DNA of 64,000 nucleotides from Dromiciops gliroides (GCF_019393635.1 NC_057861.1:545200711-545264710); one strand, 5' to 3'. Positions 11,453 to 24,516 are shown, counted from the stretch's first letter. The notes: generated from the sequence alone by a model not told the origin. Program-made: numbers and translations.

Positions 11453-13007
11453 TACATTGCAAATTACAAAAGAGAACAATTAATGCTATGCAAATAATTT
11501 GGTCCATTCTCCTTCCCCCCTCCCCACCTTCCATAGAGTAGGCCTTTCAGAGAAGTGGAGGATTTATATTGATATGGCTTTTTTGGCTTTGGCCCAGGCT
11601 AAAGAATTTTGACTTACTCTATATGCTAATGATGCACTTAAAATGCTCTTTCCAGTGGGCTGTTAGGCTTTCCACTATTCATCCTTATTTCAATGGTTTA
11701 TTATAACTCAAGTATGAAAATATCCTGTGGGTTGAAATTTCATCAGCCAGTTTACAGACTGGTGGCTTTTTTTTCTTTCACATTAAAAAAAATGGTGAAA
11801 AATGTGAGGTGCTGAAGCCAGTGGTATTTAAACGGGCTAGTTGTGTTTTAGAAAGAAACCTTGCACCTATCTACATGAATTTTAATTCCAAATTTTTATT
11901 TTCTGTTCAGGTTGCCGGTGGATTTGTTTCATAAACTCTGGGGACCTTCTGGGGGGAAAAACAACCTCTTGAAATAATGGGAGACTCAACAGGGCAGTTG
12001 AGGCCACTGGACTATTGGAGTTGTGATTAAGTGGTTTTAAATTTCATCAGATGATTTAAAATTTAATCTGATTTTGATGTTGTTTTTGATTTACATGCCG
12101 TGGCAAGGAGAGTTAATTGCTTACTGACTGCTGGTTGTTTTGAGGTGAGGACATGGTAACTCGGATGAAACAATGGTAATTACATGGTAACTCCTGTTAC
12201 CCTGTCTTTTGATAACTTACAATTACCCCTTTGTATTTGTTTACAGATGTTGAGCTAACTAGTTGAGTACCAGTTCTCCATAAAATTCAGGAAAATGTTC
12301 AATAGCTGTTTGTACAACATAACAGAATGTTTATATGAGCAACTGTCTCTTCAGTGCAAAACTTGAAGCAATAAGTTCTCATGTTCTTTCCAAATGGTAG
12401 GTAGGAAGAACATTTTTTTCTTTTTTTTGGAAGCTGTGATGGACAGAGAAATGGGTTGTCTTAGATTATTTGATATCTTAATTAGAGAAAAAGTAGTGTT
12501 GTAGAGTGGCAAGAGCTTGCTGTGGAAAATGGAAGAGGCCAACCTTTGATACATGCTGTGGCTGTGTGATTTGGGCATATTGCTTAGTTTCTCTGTGCCC
12601 TAAGCGAAAGTTGGGTCCAGTTAGACAATGATTACAAAATAAGGCTTAGACCTGGGTTTATTTCAGTAGTGAAATGGTAGTTTGAAAGTCTCCAAAATTT
12701 GAGTTGCCTGGAATCATCTACACTTAAGGGAGGAGAGGAACCTCTTTAGGATTGTTGCATAAATGTGAGTTTAGCTGAAAGGAAACACATCAAGCATCAT
12801 AATTCTGCAGAGGTGAAGCATATATTGCTCTTCTTTAGGTGTTACTAAGTAAAGTGTTTGTGACCATCATCTACCACCACCCTGATTACATCCCTCCTTC
12901 TAAAGACTTTGACTTACAGTGGCCGGTGTTTTAGCCTTGCCATATTATGTTATTTCAGATTGAATTGCAGCATTGCCTGAGAGACCTTGATCTTACAGCC
13001 CTGTGAA

Positions 13008-13088
13008 TGCCCTTATATCTGAATTCTATCTATAGTGCCTTATAGCCCTTAGTGACTTTGCCCTTATATCTGAATTCTATCTATAGTG
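13008..13088. repeat. 30-bp direct duplication, period 51
   Basis: Positions 13008-13037 recur exactly at 13059-13088, both starting 'tgcccttatatctgaattct' and ending 'ctatagtg', with 21 bases between them. Confidence 0.9.
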
Positions 13089-13496
13089 ATGTGAATATGA
13101 TCTAAATGGAGGGAGGCATGACATTGTGGAGTTAGCAGAGTCGGTTTAAAGCAGGGGATGTTGTTGAGAGAGCTATGTTTTATTTAGCTTCTCTATGCAT
13201 TCTGAGGTGAAGAATAGCCTAGCCTTTTGATAAAACCATTTTCTCAGCTATGGTGATATTTTGCTCCTTTTAAGCAGAGGAACAATTCGGTAATAAGGAA
13301 TGACACTGGATAATATTCCTTGGATGAAATAGGCTGAATCTTTAAGTGGTTGATTTCTAGGGCTCTTTCTTATAAAGTGGTTTTCCTTTGAAGCAAGTAG
13401 TTAATTGTGTGATCAGATACGGACTGTCATTTTGAAAAGATGAAGTCAGCATGTTTTACCCACAGTAGGAGAGAGCCTAACTTAGGGGTTGCTAGT

Positions 13497-13630
13497 TTTT
13501 AGAATTCAACAAATATTTATTAGGCCTCTATCTATTATATAATGCTGGGTGATGAGAGCCCAGAAGGGAATAAGTGAATAAGGTCTGTGTTATCATTGTC
13601 CTTATCCATGTGGAGTTTACAATCTAGCAA
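13497..13630 (+). repeat. Ancient mammalian repeat fragment
   Basis: The line 'aacaaatatttattaggcct', 'aatgctgggtgatgag', 'gtggagtttacaatctagc' follows the same ancient repeat order as at 34 and 29863. Confidence 0.45.
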
Positions 13631-14518
13631 ATTTTTTTAGTAGATTTTTCTTCTGCAGAACCTATTATTTCTCTCAAGTCTTAAGGTCAACACTAAAGAG
13701 TGAAAGGGGGAATGCTGAAAATTCATTACTGACAGGTAGGGCTGTGGAAGAGGGGTGTGTTGGCTGAGACTGGGGCGTGTCAGGTGGTTGTTGGTGGTTG
13801 CTCTTTAACTGAGTAGAGAGGGTAGGTCTTGTAAAGTGAACACAAACTATGTCCCCTTTCACAATTTGAAATGCCTTTGAGCCATGGGGAGGAAAGGCAG
13901 CTTGCAGTCTTGTGGATGACGAGGTTGATCTTCAAGATTGACTGGTTAATCAGGACTTAATGTTATATATATATTAATAGTTAGGAGAGGTCATCTACTT
14001 TTTCTGAGATCTTTGTTTTTTGGTTCTATTACTCAGTCTGAAGCCGTAGTCAGTAAATAGTAGTGAATGAAATGTTTCCGAATCCAAATTGTAACTTAGT
14101 TTAGAGCACTTGGTGATGCTAACATTAGGTATTACTGTTGTTGTTGGTACAATGTGACTTGTCCTAAATAAAAAGTACATTTTAAAAATTGAGGTAATTA
14201 GCCATTGCCAAAGTTTATGAAACAGTGGGGAAAAAATGCTCCTGGCTTCTCCTTGAGAGAAATTATTTCTTGTTAGAAATATGTATAGACTCATATATAT
14301 GTATACAAATACATTTATCCTTATATTCTGTTGGAATATAAGAACTAAATATTTACCATATCTTTATAGCTTTATTGTGAATATGAAGTACATTTAAGAC
14401 AATAAAGTTTTTATTTCTTTTAAAAATCAGACTGCTTGATTTGCTCATGGTCATTCATACTGTGATTAGTTAACTCTTTAGTTTTAACTTCCCTTTCTCT
14501 CTATTTTTGTTTTAACAG

Positions 14519-14655
14519 GTGCCCTTGGTTCTGCTCAGTAGGGTCAGAGTTCCTGCTAGTGCTGCAGACACCCAGCATGTGCTGACCTGGTGACAGCCAT
14601 AGTCACCATAATTAGTGATTAGATATCACTCAAGAAAGTGGCTTCTAAGAGTAAA
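14519..14655 (+). other. DCUN1D3: DCUN1D3 non-coding exon 2
   Basis: The splice signals decide this exon. A pyrimidine tract ('cttccctttctctctatttt') leads to TTTTAACAG at 14518, and the exon ends GTAAA|GTAAGT at 14655/14656, a near-consensus donor. The 137 bases have no long frame joined to the DCUN1D3 start, so they would be 5' UTR. No homology was used, so a cDNA would be needed to prove use. Confidence 0.55.
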
Positions 14656-15555
14656 GTAAGTAGGTTTTAAGAGGGCAAGGTGGGGAGTGGGGGAAGGAAG
14701 AAGCTATTCTTTTAATATCCTTAATACTCCTCAAACTTGATTTGGATGGTGGCCACCTAACTCTGATTTGTTTCAATCTCTCAGCATCTAGATGCTACAG
14801 ATTGAACAGCTTCAGATTTCAAAGAGCAAACTCCAAAACTTGAAATCAGTGTTGGGAAGGCATCCCAAAATGCGATTGTTTTTTCACCTCCTAGTGGAAC
14901 TTCAAGAGGTGCTAGCCCTATGTTTTGCTTCCCCCATAGCTAAACTTCTTTAGACAGGTGTCAGAGTCACACTTTTGCTTCTAAGTAACTCTGAAAGGGT
15001 CTTGGTTTAATAGTAGGTTTAATAGTAATCAGTAACACATCATAGGTTGTTAACTTTTATAAGGTATTCTACTGGCTTTGTGTTTTATGTTTCACAGTTA
15101 TATAATACAATAGTCTGTACCCAGTGGGCTCAAGTTGTTAAAGGTTTGAAGGTAAAATTCTTTCCCTTAGGTATCTTAAATGCATATAAGTGATTCTAAT
15201 TGAAACTTACTGTGCATTTTCAGTTCTTTGTGGAGATGGAAAATTTATACACAACCTATATTATGAGGCCTTATAGAATTTGAACTAGGATATTAGGAGA
15301 TAGGCTGCCAGACATGGAAAACTGATCCAGGGGACTTAGACACAACCATGTGGTCTTTGGGGAAGTAAATAACTGGATAGATTCCAAAATATCAGTCTTA
15401 CCTGTTCAGTCTTATAATGAGTCAGTTGGGATGCTCCATATTGTTGTTATTCCCTCTCAGAGGAAACTAAGAATCCAAGTTGAGAGAGACAGATTTACTA
15501 TTTCCATATGAAGTTAGCTCTTTAATATATACTCCCAGAAGACAGACTTTGTTGA

Positions 15556-15750
15556 CAGGTGGCCTGGTGTGGTAGAGTAATACCTAGCCTTAGAGCCAAA
15601 ACACTCTGGCACAGATTCTGGTTCTGCTACTTACTGAGTGACCATGGGCAAGTCATTTAACCTCTCTGAGCCCCAGTTTTCTTCTCTGTAAAGTGTGTGG
15701 ATGATCCTACCTCTCTCACAAGTTTTTGTGAAGAAAATGCTTTTTCAGAT
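15556..15750 (+). mobile_element. MIR-type SINE
   Basis: The core is well kept: 'gtgaccatgggcaagtcatt', 'taacctctctgagccccagt', 'ttcttctctgtaaagtg'. The head around 'ggtggcctggtgtggtagag' is tRNA-like. Confidence 0.78.
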
Positions 15751-15799
15751 TTAATACACTATATACAAAAGAGTAGTCAATTTGTATAAGAAGACTCGA

Positions 15800-16400
15800 A
15801 TAAAAGAAAAAATGAAACAAAATGAAAATAGCATGCTTCAGTCTGTGTTCAATTGATATCAGGTCTTTCTTTGGAGGCTGGTAGCATATGCCTCATAATT
15901 AGTCTTTTGGGATTGTCTTGGATCATAGTATTACTGAGAATAGTTGTCATTTACACAGTTCTTCATCAAATACAATTGCTGTCACTGTGCACAACGTTCT
16001 CCTGGTTCTGCTCACTTCACTATACATTAGATCATATAAGTGTTTCCAGGCCTTTCTGAAATCATCCAGCTTGTCATTTCTTATAGCACAATAATATTCC
16101 ATTATTGTCATATGCCATAGTTTGTTTAGCCATTCCCCAATTGATGGGGATCCCTTGATTTCCAATTCTTAACCACCACAAAAAGAGCTGCTATAAATAT
16201 TTTTGTACAAATGGACCTTTTCCTCTTTTTTTTTTTTTAATGTCTTTGGGATATAAACCTAGGAGTGGTATTGCTGGATCAAAAGGTGTGCACAGTTTTG
16301 TAGCCCTTTGGGCATAGTTCTTAATTGCTCTCCAGAATGGTTGGATCACAGCTCTAACAACAGTGGATTAGTGTCCCCTCACTGTGCCACTTCCAAGGAT
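15800..16400 (-). mobile_element. Marsupial L1 3' end, 5'-truncated
   Basis: On the minus strand, about 70 codons (16165 to 15947) match the C-terminal end of an L1 ORF2 protein, with the typical W-L-N-K-L-W ... M-E-Y-Y-C-A-I-R-N-D block. Upstream text on that strand ('gtttatatcccaaagacat', 'ctctggagagcaattaagaa') also belongs to this ORF2 end. The frame is interrupted further 5', so this is a dead fragment. A second copy of the same 3' region is at 33759-34346. Confidence 0.8.
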
Positions 16401-16693
16401 GCTGAAGAATGTTGTGGGAAAGGGTTTCTTTTTTAGTTAACCCTGAGATTAAAAATCCAAATCTCAGCTGAATTACAGAAGTCAAGAAAACTGTTTCCAG
16501 ATGGAAAATATACTTTCAAATTAAAGCATTAATTACTGTTGCTCCTTCAACATTCTTTTGCAGATTTTATACTATTATATTTCACTATGTGTATTTGTAT
16601 ATTGATCTTTTCTCAGCTAATCTTGTTCTATAATTAACTAATTATGAAAGGCTGTAAGATTAATCAATTTTTTGTAATAAAAATGTGGTTTTG

Positions 16694-16825
16694 AGGGCAT
16701 CTAGGTGGTACAGTGGATAGAGGACTGGCCTTGGAGTCAAAAGGACCTGAGTTCAAGTCTTAGCTCAGACACTTAACTGGCTGTGTGACCCTGGGCAACT
16801 CACTTAACTCCACTTGCCTTAAATT
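16694..16825 (+). mobile_element. Marsupial tRNA-derived SINE (WSINE1-like)
   Basis: The head 'gagggcatctaggtggtaca', 'gagttcaagtcttagctcag' and 'gtgaccctgggcaactcact' identify it. It is slightly more diverged than most copies. Confidence 0.85.
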
Positions 16826-17929
16826 TTTTTTAATGTAGTTTTAAATGTTTTCAAGTCTCTCTTCTCTTACTACCACTTTTATTGTGGTGTTTGTAGTTAC
16901 TTTTTTGGTTTAGCCTCCATTATACCTTAACAGTAGCATAATCCAAAATTTTTTCCTTCCATTTTGTTTAATGTCATGTCTAAATACAATCTTTTAATGA
17001 GAAACTGCCATATATTTCCAGGTTGGGGCCTATACCTTGTGTAATAAAGCTTGAAAATTAATGATCTGTCATCCAACATAGATCAGCTATTCTGCTAAGA
17101 AAAGTTTCCTGAAATATTGGAGACTGGTAGATAAGGATCTCTTCTTGAGCCCTCTTAGGCAAAATTATAAATCTACTTTGCATTTCTAATTTTGTCAGAA
17201 ATTTTGCATTTCTATTTGGATTGTGCGCTTCATGATCTGTATAGCAAACTGAAGATATTTGCTTCTTCAATAGAAACAATTTCTACTACTTTAATTTGGC
17301 TGGACATTTCAGGGAAGACTGGAATTGCCAGATCACTGTTCAGGGTGACACTTGCTGATTAAGTTGTCCTTTTCTAGTTCATATGTGAGTGAGGTCAGTG
17401 CTGTCAGGGATAAATTATCCAATGTGGGACATGTGACAATTGTCATTTTATAAGTTTGGTTTTGCAAAACTATTCAATCATGAGGATGTATAGCTTCTAG
17501 AAAGTTGCCCTGCAATTAGGATAAACTACCATGCTGTATAAACAGTGATGCCTTGGTTATGACCCTGTGGTCTGGACAGCTAGCTAAGCTTTCTATAGGT
17601 ATAAAGTCAAAGAGTATCATGTTTCATTTCCTTTCTCAATTATGCTTATTAAAATTTGTTTTAAAAAACTTCATGAAAATGGCATTTATTATATAGATGT
17701 CATGATCATCTTTTTTGTATGTGAAACATTTATGTACCTAGGGAATAAATGTGCCACATGCATTGTTCCTATTTTATAATGAAATCTTAGATGCCATTCA
17801 TTTTAAAAATCAAGTCAGAACTTTATGGGGAAAATTTGAAGATAAAATTTTTCATTTCTAGGTTTTTGTTTTAAAGTTTTAGTTTGGTGGTGTTTTTTTG
17901 TTTTGTTTTTTAAAAGGAATGGGATTTAG

Positions 17930-18050
17930 AGCTCAAAGGAATCTTAAAGGTAAATTAGCCCAGCCACCTTCCTTTTACAGATAAGGAAACTGAACCCCAG
18001 AAAATTGAAGTGACTTGGCAGTGCTCACCCAGGTACCAAATCAGCATTCT
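17930..18050 (-). mobile_element. MIR-type SINE fragment, antisense
   Basis: The phrase 'ttttacagataaggaaactg' followed by 'gaagtgacttggcagtgctc' is the antisense MIR core. Confidence 0.6.
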
Positions 18051-18759
18051 TTTTCCTCTGCCTTGAATACTTAGTCTGGTTTAAAAAAAAAAAAGTGAGA
18101 CAGTACAATGAATAGATTTTACCTTTCTGCTCTAGTCCTGCTTGATAATAGTATTTCCCTTCGATAAGCCTGGTTGCTTATCAACTCCCTAGAACAACTC
18201 ACTAGAAACATTGAGAATTAATTCCTGCTGGCTGGTAGTTTAGGCCACAGAACTGAAGGTTTAGAGTGTTCTCTCAGCCTGGTTATCATCATCACCATCA
18301 CCACCATCATCTTTCACTTTAGCCTTATGAGTGATCTGTGCTGAACCTTCCTATTTTGTTTCTTTCTAGTGTTTTAACATCCCAGAAAGAGTTAGTTGCC
18401 TGCTGCTTGGTGTCCCTTTATGGGTTTTGCTTTGTTATGAAGGTTTGTTAGTCAGAAATTGGTGTTTGAAATCCACAGATACTTCAGTTAAAGGTTTGTT
18501 AATAGTTGTGTTTTTGAAACTAATTTAACTCCTAAAACTGAATTATAGTGTTTCAAAGTTTACTTCTTTGAATAGCCTCAAAAATATAGGTCTATTACCT
18601 TTTTCACATTGTAAATTACTACTGCAATTTCACTTGTTTAGGCCCTGGCCCACAGTTCAAACATATGCATGACAGAAGTCAATTTATTTAATTTAGCATT
18701 AACTAAGGGGACTTCTTTTTAATAGGGTAGAAGATTAAAAAAAAAAACTTAAAAAACAT

Positions 18760-18902
18760 TTGGGCAGCTAGGTGGCGTAGTGAATAAAGCCCTATATTCA
18801 GGAGGATCTGAGTTCAAATCCGGCCTCAGACACTTGACACTTAACTAGCTATGTGACCCTGGGCAAATCACTTAACCCTCATTGCCCTGCCCCCCCCCCC
18901 CC
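18760..18902 (+). mobile_element. Marsupial SINE (WSINE1-like) with C-run tail
   Basis: Complete head and core ('gggcagctaggtggcgtag', 'gagttcaaatccggcctcag', 'cactt...accctcattgccctg') followed by 13 C residues at 18890-18902 instead of an A-rich tail. Confidence 0.9.
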
Positions 18903-20898
18903 ATTACTGTTAATTGGGTAGAAGATGGCCATGTTTGTGCTTCAGGAAGAAGTTGTGTTCTTTCTTTCTCCTCTCCACCTCCTAGTCTTCCCAAGCACTT
19001 CAACTTGTAATCTGCAATATATTGTGTTAAAGTAAGTTTCTAATTTTGTCTGTTTTTTCTTTTCACTTGAAGCCTAAAATTGGAAATGATGTTTATAAAA
19101 TGTCCTACATGAGTAGAAAAGTGCACATGTTATGAATTATTCTCTACCCTGAATCCTTAACTAAGGTTAGGGTTGGGGAACGCTAGCTAGCTTTTTGAGA
19201 TGTATGAAGCACAGGCAGGGACTCTCATCCTGCAGGCCCTCCAAGGTGAAGTTTTCTTTGTTATAGCAAGTGTTTAGGTCTGCTTGGGTATCTAGGCCCT
19301 GAATTTACAACATTATTTCCAGTTTTCCCTAAGCCATTATTTCAAGTCTTCACTTCTTTGTCTTGCTGAGAAGAGCTAGAGATATGACAGTCAGTTCATT
19401 TTATCCTTCTTGACAAGATACAAGTTTCAGTCCTAGTTAAAAGCCACTTTGTCATCAAATGAGTTTTATGAAATAGCATGCAAGCATAAGATTAATATTA
19501 GAAGAATAAAACATGTTGTGCTTATCATTAACCTTGCTTGCATCAGTCATCTTTTAACACTTTGAATCTTTTTTTTTTTTAAGCAAAGCAGTACTCTTAA
19601 TACTCTTAACTGTTCTTGTGCTTGCATCTTCAAATTCATTAAACAGATGACTCATTTATAGGGGCAAAGAGAATGCTGTTCAATAGCAGAGGGTGGTTCA
19701 ATTTTTCCTTGAACTCCTCCCCTTCTCTCTGCCTCCCCATCTGTACTCCTGCCCAGATTGTTTAATATAGTTTTCCCTCAAATGAACATTTTGAGATCTT
19801 GCTTAGCATTAAAAGGGGGTGAGGAGGTACTGCTGTTAGGCCTTTAAAGGGCAGGAACTTTGAGCTACAAGGAGACCCTGTAGCTTACATGGAGAAAAGA
19901 GAATAGATATTTTCCTATTTTCGACTACTAGAGTTTTAGTTCTGAAGGTGAAGATTATAGGGGAGAGAGAAGATATAAAGGTAGTGTTCTTTCCACAAAC
20001 AAATTACTGATAGTTCAGAGTAGATTCTGGGATAACAGGCTGAGAAGAGATTTCTTCAGCTTTTCTTTGTCCTTTTTTGAAAGTAGTGTGAAGGCCAGAG
20101 ATTCTATATAAATTAGTCTTGGAGTTTAAGAAATAAATTTGGATAGCATGTCCTTGGGGAACCTCTTCCCTTGCTTGGACTTCTGAGCATATGTTGTAAC
20201 ACTGGCATGACTACTGTACTACTCATGTGTGAGCTGCTTATTCTTGGATGAAAAGAGTAGGTGTGGCTAATGCAGTACTGCTGGTACCTTGTTTTAAGCA
20301 ATAGAGACTTTCCAAGAAAGTTGCATATGAATTTTTGTAAATGGAATTCTTTATCCCCTTGAGTTAGAAAATTTCAGAAATGCTCTAAAAATGTTTTTAT
20401 TGCTATGTTTTGTTTTTACACCACCTACATTTTCTACTGTATAGTTCTCCTCATCCTCTCCCTGGGAGTTATCCTGTATAATAATGAATAAAAAAGAGGA
20501 GGAAGAAAAAAGTTCAGTGAAACTAATCAGTGTTCTCTATCCATTGACTTCTGGCTTTGCAAAGAATTTGGGGGAGGTGTCTTCCAATATCTCTTCATTG
20601 AGTCCAGACTTGGAGAAATGTCTTATCCTCATTTCTGTTTCATTGTCACTAAATATTGACTCAACATTTTAGTTTAAAATTTTTCTGCCTCCTTTAGGTA
20701 AATACTAAATTTTATTTTATAAATGTTACCCACAAATTCATCTTTTTTGGTAAGTTTTTGGTTTTCTGTTTGGGGAAAGTTCTAAAAACCGATATTGCAA
20801 TGGCCACTAGATGGCAGACCATCAGTGTGGCTGTTAAAATAAGTCAGAATGGGAAAATAAATATTGAAATTGGTCACAGGCCATTCAAATTTTGTTTT

Positions 20899-20915
20899 AC
20901 ACACACACACACACC
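20899..20915. repeat. Short (CA)n microsatellite
   Basis: About eight CA/AC units. Confidence 0.85.
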
Positions 20916-22023
20916 GCTTGTAAACTACTACCATGACTTTAATAAATGCCAAGATATTCTTGCTGGGGTGTGGTGGGAGTGGGGTTCCCAGTATAATTAC
21001 CTGTATGTTTTCAACTATGTTATTCTACACCAAAGTCTGATGTCATAATGAAGAATTTAAAAGAATGAATGTCATAAAACAGAGTCTAAACTTCTTGGCC
21101 TCACATTAAAACTAATAGAAACAATTTCCATTAAAGCAGAATGATCAAATGTGTTTGATAACATCTTCAACTTCTAAAAAACTTGAATAGGACTTAAAAT
21201 TAAATAATTATTTCAGTGGGTACAATGGAAATGAGGTGAGAAATAGATCATTTTTATAGGACATACCTTAGATAAAAGGACTGTGGTTCAGTTGATATAA
21301 TATATATTCTTGGCTTCATGTTTTTAAAGATTTTAGTAAAATTAAAAGTTGACACAAAGTTCTAACCTGGAAGTGTAAAGATTGTGGGAGTTGAAAAAGC
21401 ATGTGCTTATAAGAATAAATGATGTTATCAATATACTTCATTGAGGTCTGACTTCTTAAAAATTGGAATCAGAAAAGGATCTGTTAACTCAGTAGTTCCA
21501 TCATTCTTCTGGTGGTAGCAGTTCACTTAAGTAGTGACCAGGCTGTACTTTAGGGAGCATATTTCTTCTTTTTTGCTGAATTGACTCTACTTCCTAGGAA
21601 AAAATGTGTGATTGAGTCACCTGTGAGTCAGGAGATCTTAGGTGTTAGGCCTTATTCTGCAGGAGTTGCTATATGAAATTGACCCTTTTTTGGTATCACT
21701 GGGACTTGTTAGAATGATATCCATGATTGGAATATGACTCTGGAACAGTGTAACTTAGGCAACAGAAACAAGAAAGGTAAAGCTGGGGATGGAGTGGGGA
21801 GGATTTGGCAGAGAGTTATATTGTATATATAGCATTGTATAATAAGAAGCTATATTCACAGTTTAGGTATCAGGTAGAAAGCATGATGGAGAGCACTTTG
21901 GTGAAGATGAAAGCAGAAATAGAAGAAATATTGTCATCAGGATTTTTTTTTAGGACATTACAGATTACTTAGAATGAAAGAAAATAGATGAAGTTTGGGA
22001 AACATCACAAGCTGAGGGTAGAG

Positions 22024-22076
22024 GTTAGCGCGTGCGCGTGTTTGTGTGTGTGTATGTACACGTACGTGTGTGTACA
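22024..22076. repeat. Alternating purine-pyrimidine tract with CG steps
   Basis: It runs from 'tagcgcgtgcgcgtg' through TG units to 'tgtacacgtacgtgtgtgta'. It is almost strictly alternating, with several CG steps in an otherwise CpG-poor intron, and contains the palindrome ACACGTACGTGT. Confidence 0.85.
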
Positions 22077-22077
22077 T

Positions 22078-22435
22078 CTCAAACCCAACGTAGACATTTC
22101 AAACACATGTCCAAAGTAGAACTCAGTATCTTTCCACCCAGATCCTCTCCTTTTCTAATTTTCCTGTTTCTCAGGTACCACCCCTTTTTCTAGCTGTTAT
22201 CCTCCACTCTTCATTGTCCTTCATCTCGTGTAACCAATTAGTTGACAAAACTTGCCATTTCTACCTCTGCAGCATCTCTTGCAGCAAGCTAACTCCTTTC
22301 TACTTAAATAACCACCACCTTAGATCAGGCCCTCATTACCTACCCTTCTCCCAGATAATTGTAACAGCCTCCTTTAGTCTTCCTGTCTCATATCTCTCTA
22401 GTCCATCCTTTACATAGCTGCCAAGTGCTGGATGA
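22078..22435 (+). repeat. L2-like LINE 3' relic
   Basis: Phrases such as 'gatcaggccctcattaccta', 'ataattgtaacagcctcctt' and 'agtcttcctgtctca' follow the L2/CR1-type 3' end seen in old mammalian sequence. No frame is open. Confidence 0.6.
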
Positions 22436-23067
22436 CTATTTGTCAGTTTTGCTATAGAGGGGATACTTATTTAGGTATATCTGAGATTAGGTGGCCTGTG
22501 GTATGCCTTCAAATTCTGAGAGTATGTGATTTTAGAAAGTGTATCTTTTTGGACTTGAGGCCTCCCCACTGTGTAAAATGAACCGAGTGGTACCTGTCTT
22601 TCTCAGTGGGGCCTTTATGAGTATCCCCATAAGATCTTTTCTAGTTAAATCTGTGAGTCTTAAATGGGATGTCTGTATGGTACCTTCAGCACATCTGAAG
22701 ACAAAAAACTGTACATACCATTTTAGCTAGAATTCATTAAGTCTGCTGACTAGCTCTATGAATATTTTAAAATGTCCCTCATATCAGCCTTGGGTTGGGC
22801 TCAGGCTTTGGTTTTTGTGGTCAAATCATAGGTCATCTGGAAATGCTAATTGGACTAAGGCTGTTTCATGAACTAGAGCTTGCTGCCCCCTGATATTAAG
22901 CTACAAGGTAGGTCTGTTGTTCATTGAACTTGTGGCAGGAAGGATCTCTGATCCTTTCATGGATTTGTATGCATATTCACACACATGCTCATAAAGCAAA
23001 GGATCAAAAGTTTTTCTGTTGATGTTTGTGTATGGAGGGAAGCATATGTATGTAAAGGTATGCATTC

Positions 23068-23116
23068 ATATATATATATATATATATATATTTATTTGTG
23101 TGTGTGTGTGTGTGTA
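23068..23116. repeat. (TA)n-(TG)n compound microsatellite
   Basis: About 12 TA units followed, after 'tttatt', by about 10 TG units. Confidence 0.9.
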
Positions 23117-23282
23117 AAGTTCTTTTAAGGCCTTTGGATCAGAGGCAGGGTCAGGATAGAAGCTTCAGTTTGAAATATTTGGCCTATGATAGAGTTAAGA
23201 ATTTTAGTTCAACAAATATTTGTTAAATTTCTACTATACAAAACCAAAAATAAATAGTCCTTGTCTTAAGAAGTTTCCTTTC

Positions 23283-23448
23283 GGGGCAGCTAGGTGGCAC
23301 AGTGGATAGAGTACCGGCTATGGACTCAGGAGGACCTGAGTTCAAATCTGGCCTCAGACACTTAACACTTACTAGCTGTGTGACCCTGGGCAAGTCACTT
23401 AACCCCAATTGCCTCACCAAAAAGAAAAAAAGAACATTAAAAAAAAAA
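23283..23448 (+). mobile_element. Marsupial SINE (WSINE1-like) with perfect TSD
   Basis: Full-length copy from 'ggggcagctaggtggcacag' to an A-rich tail ending at 23448. Both sides carry the same 15 bases, AAGAAGTTTCCTTTC, at 23268-23282 and 23449-23463. Confidence 0.93.
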
Positions 23449-24516
23449 AAGAAGTTTCCTTTCCACTGCAGAGATACAAGGTTTATCCAGATGAGTAAAT
23501 ACAAAGCAGTTTTAAGAGAGTATTAACAACCTGGGGGAATCAAAACAGGCTGATCCCAAAGGGCCTCTCGAAGGAGGTAGCATTAAACTAGGAATTCTGA
23601 TGTGCAAGTGAGGGAGGGACGCACTCCAGGCTTGGGGGTTTGGACCACTGTGCAGAGGCATGCAAACAGAAAGATGGTGGAAGAATGTCAGTTTGACAGG
23701 AATGCTAAGTGGGCGAAGGGGAGTAAAGTGAAATAAGAAAGAAAAGTAGGTGGGAACCTATCTTTGTGGAGGGTTTTAAATGGTAGGTTGCTTAAGAACA
23801 AATCTTATTTTGAATCTCACTCCCATCTTCCTTCCTATTTTTTTTTTTCAATAATTGGGGTTCATGATGACTAAAATATATTGATAAGTGTGTTTTCTTG
23901 GATTTGACCTTTTTTCTTTGTTTTTGGGGAAAAAAAGTAGCATAATTTATAATAAAACTGATAGATATTTAGAGGAAGACACATCATTAGCCATTTTGGG
24001 GCTTAATGTATGCTTTAATACAGCTGAAGTCAATCCTTTATAATCTTTATTTTGAGTTCCTTCCTGTAGTCTTTTAGCTATTTCCATAATTTTTCTTTGT
24101 GTCCTGTTTTCCTTAAAAGCAAAAACCTAATTTCCAGTTTAGTTGTTGTTTGGTCAGTAAGCTTTTGAGTATTCTATAGCCTGTAAAAGGTTGTTGGAAA
24201 AGTGAATAGTTTATATGGTAATTTAATTTTTGAGCACTAATCAAGTATAATTAGATAGATCTCTAGAGTAGCTGGTATCTGTATGCTAGTTCAGGAGCTG
24301 GGAATTAGTGGTTTACCTTCAGTGCAGTTTAATCCCAATTGCAGAATCTCAGGGTAGAGAAACAAGGAACTGCAAAGCTGTACAGGTTGGGAAAATGTGA
24401 TGGTGATGGCTACTGTGTATTTTTAGTGCAGTGGTACCTTGGTTTTTTTGGCTATATTACATATCCAAGATGGCACTTCAATTTTAAGCACATAGTGGAA
24501 ATAACTATCCACTATC

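Larger units (their letters stand above)
7436..14518 (+). other. DCUN1D3: DCUN1D3 intron 1 (about 7.1 kb)
   Basis: It runs from the exon 1 donor to an acceptor with a good pyrimidine tract at 14518. It holds a SINE (9121-9266), a MIR-type SINE (10355-10590), a CA/TA compound repeat (11408-11451), two small direct duplications (9735-9816 and 13008-13088) and an ancient repeat fragment at 13497-13630. I see nothing recognisable in 7830-9120 or 11520-12990. Confidence 0.5.

Noticed and set aside
15947..16165. A 72-codon frame as an independent gene
   Set aside because: It is the C-terminal end of a 5'-truncated L1 ORF2, without start or promoter.
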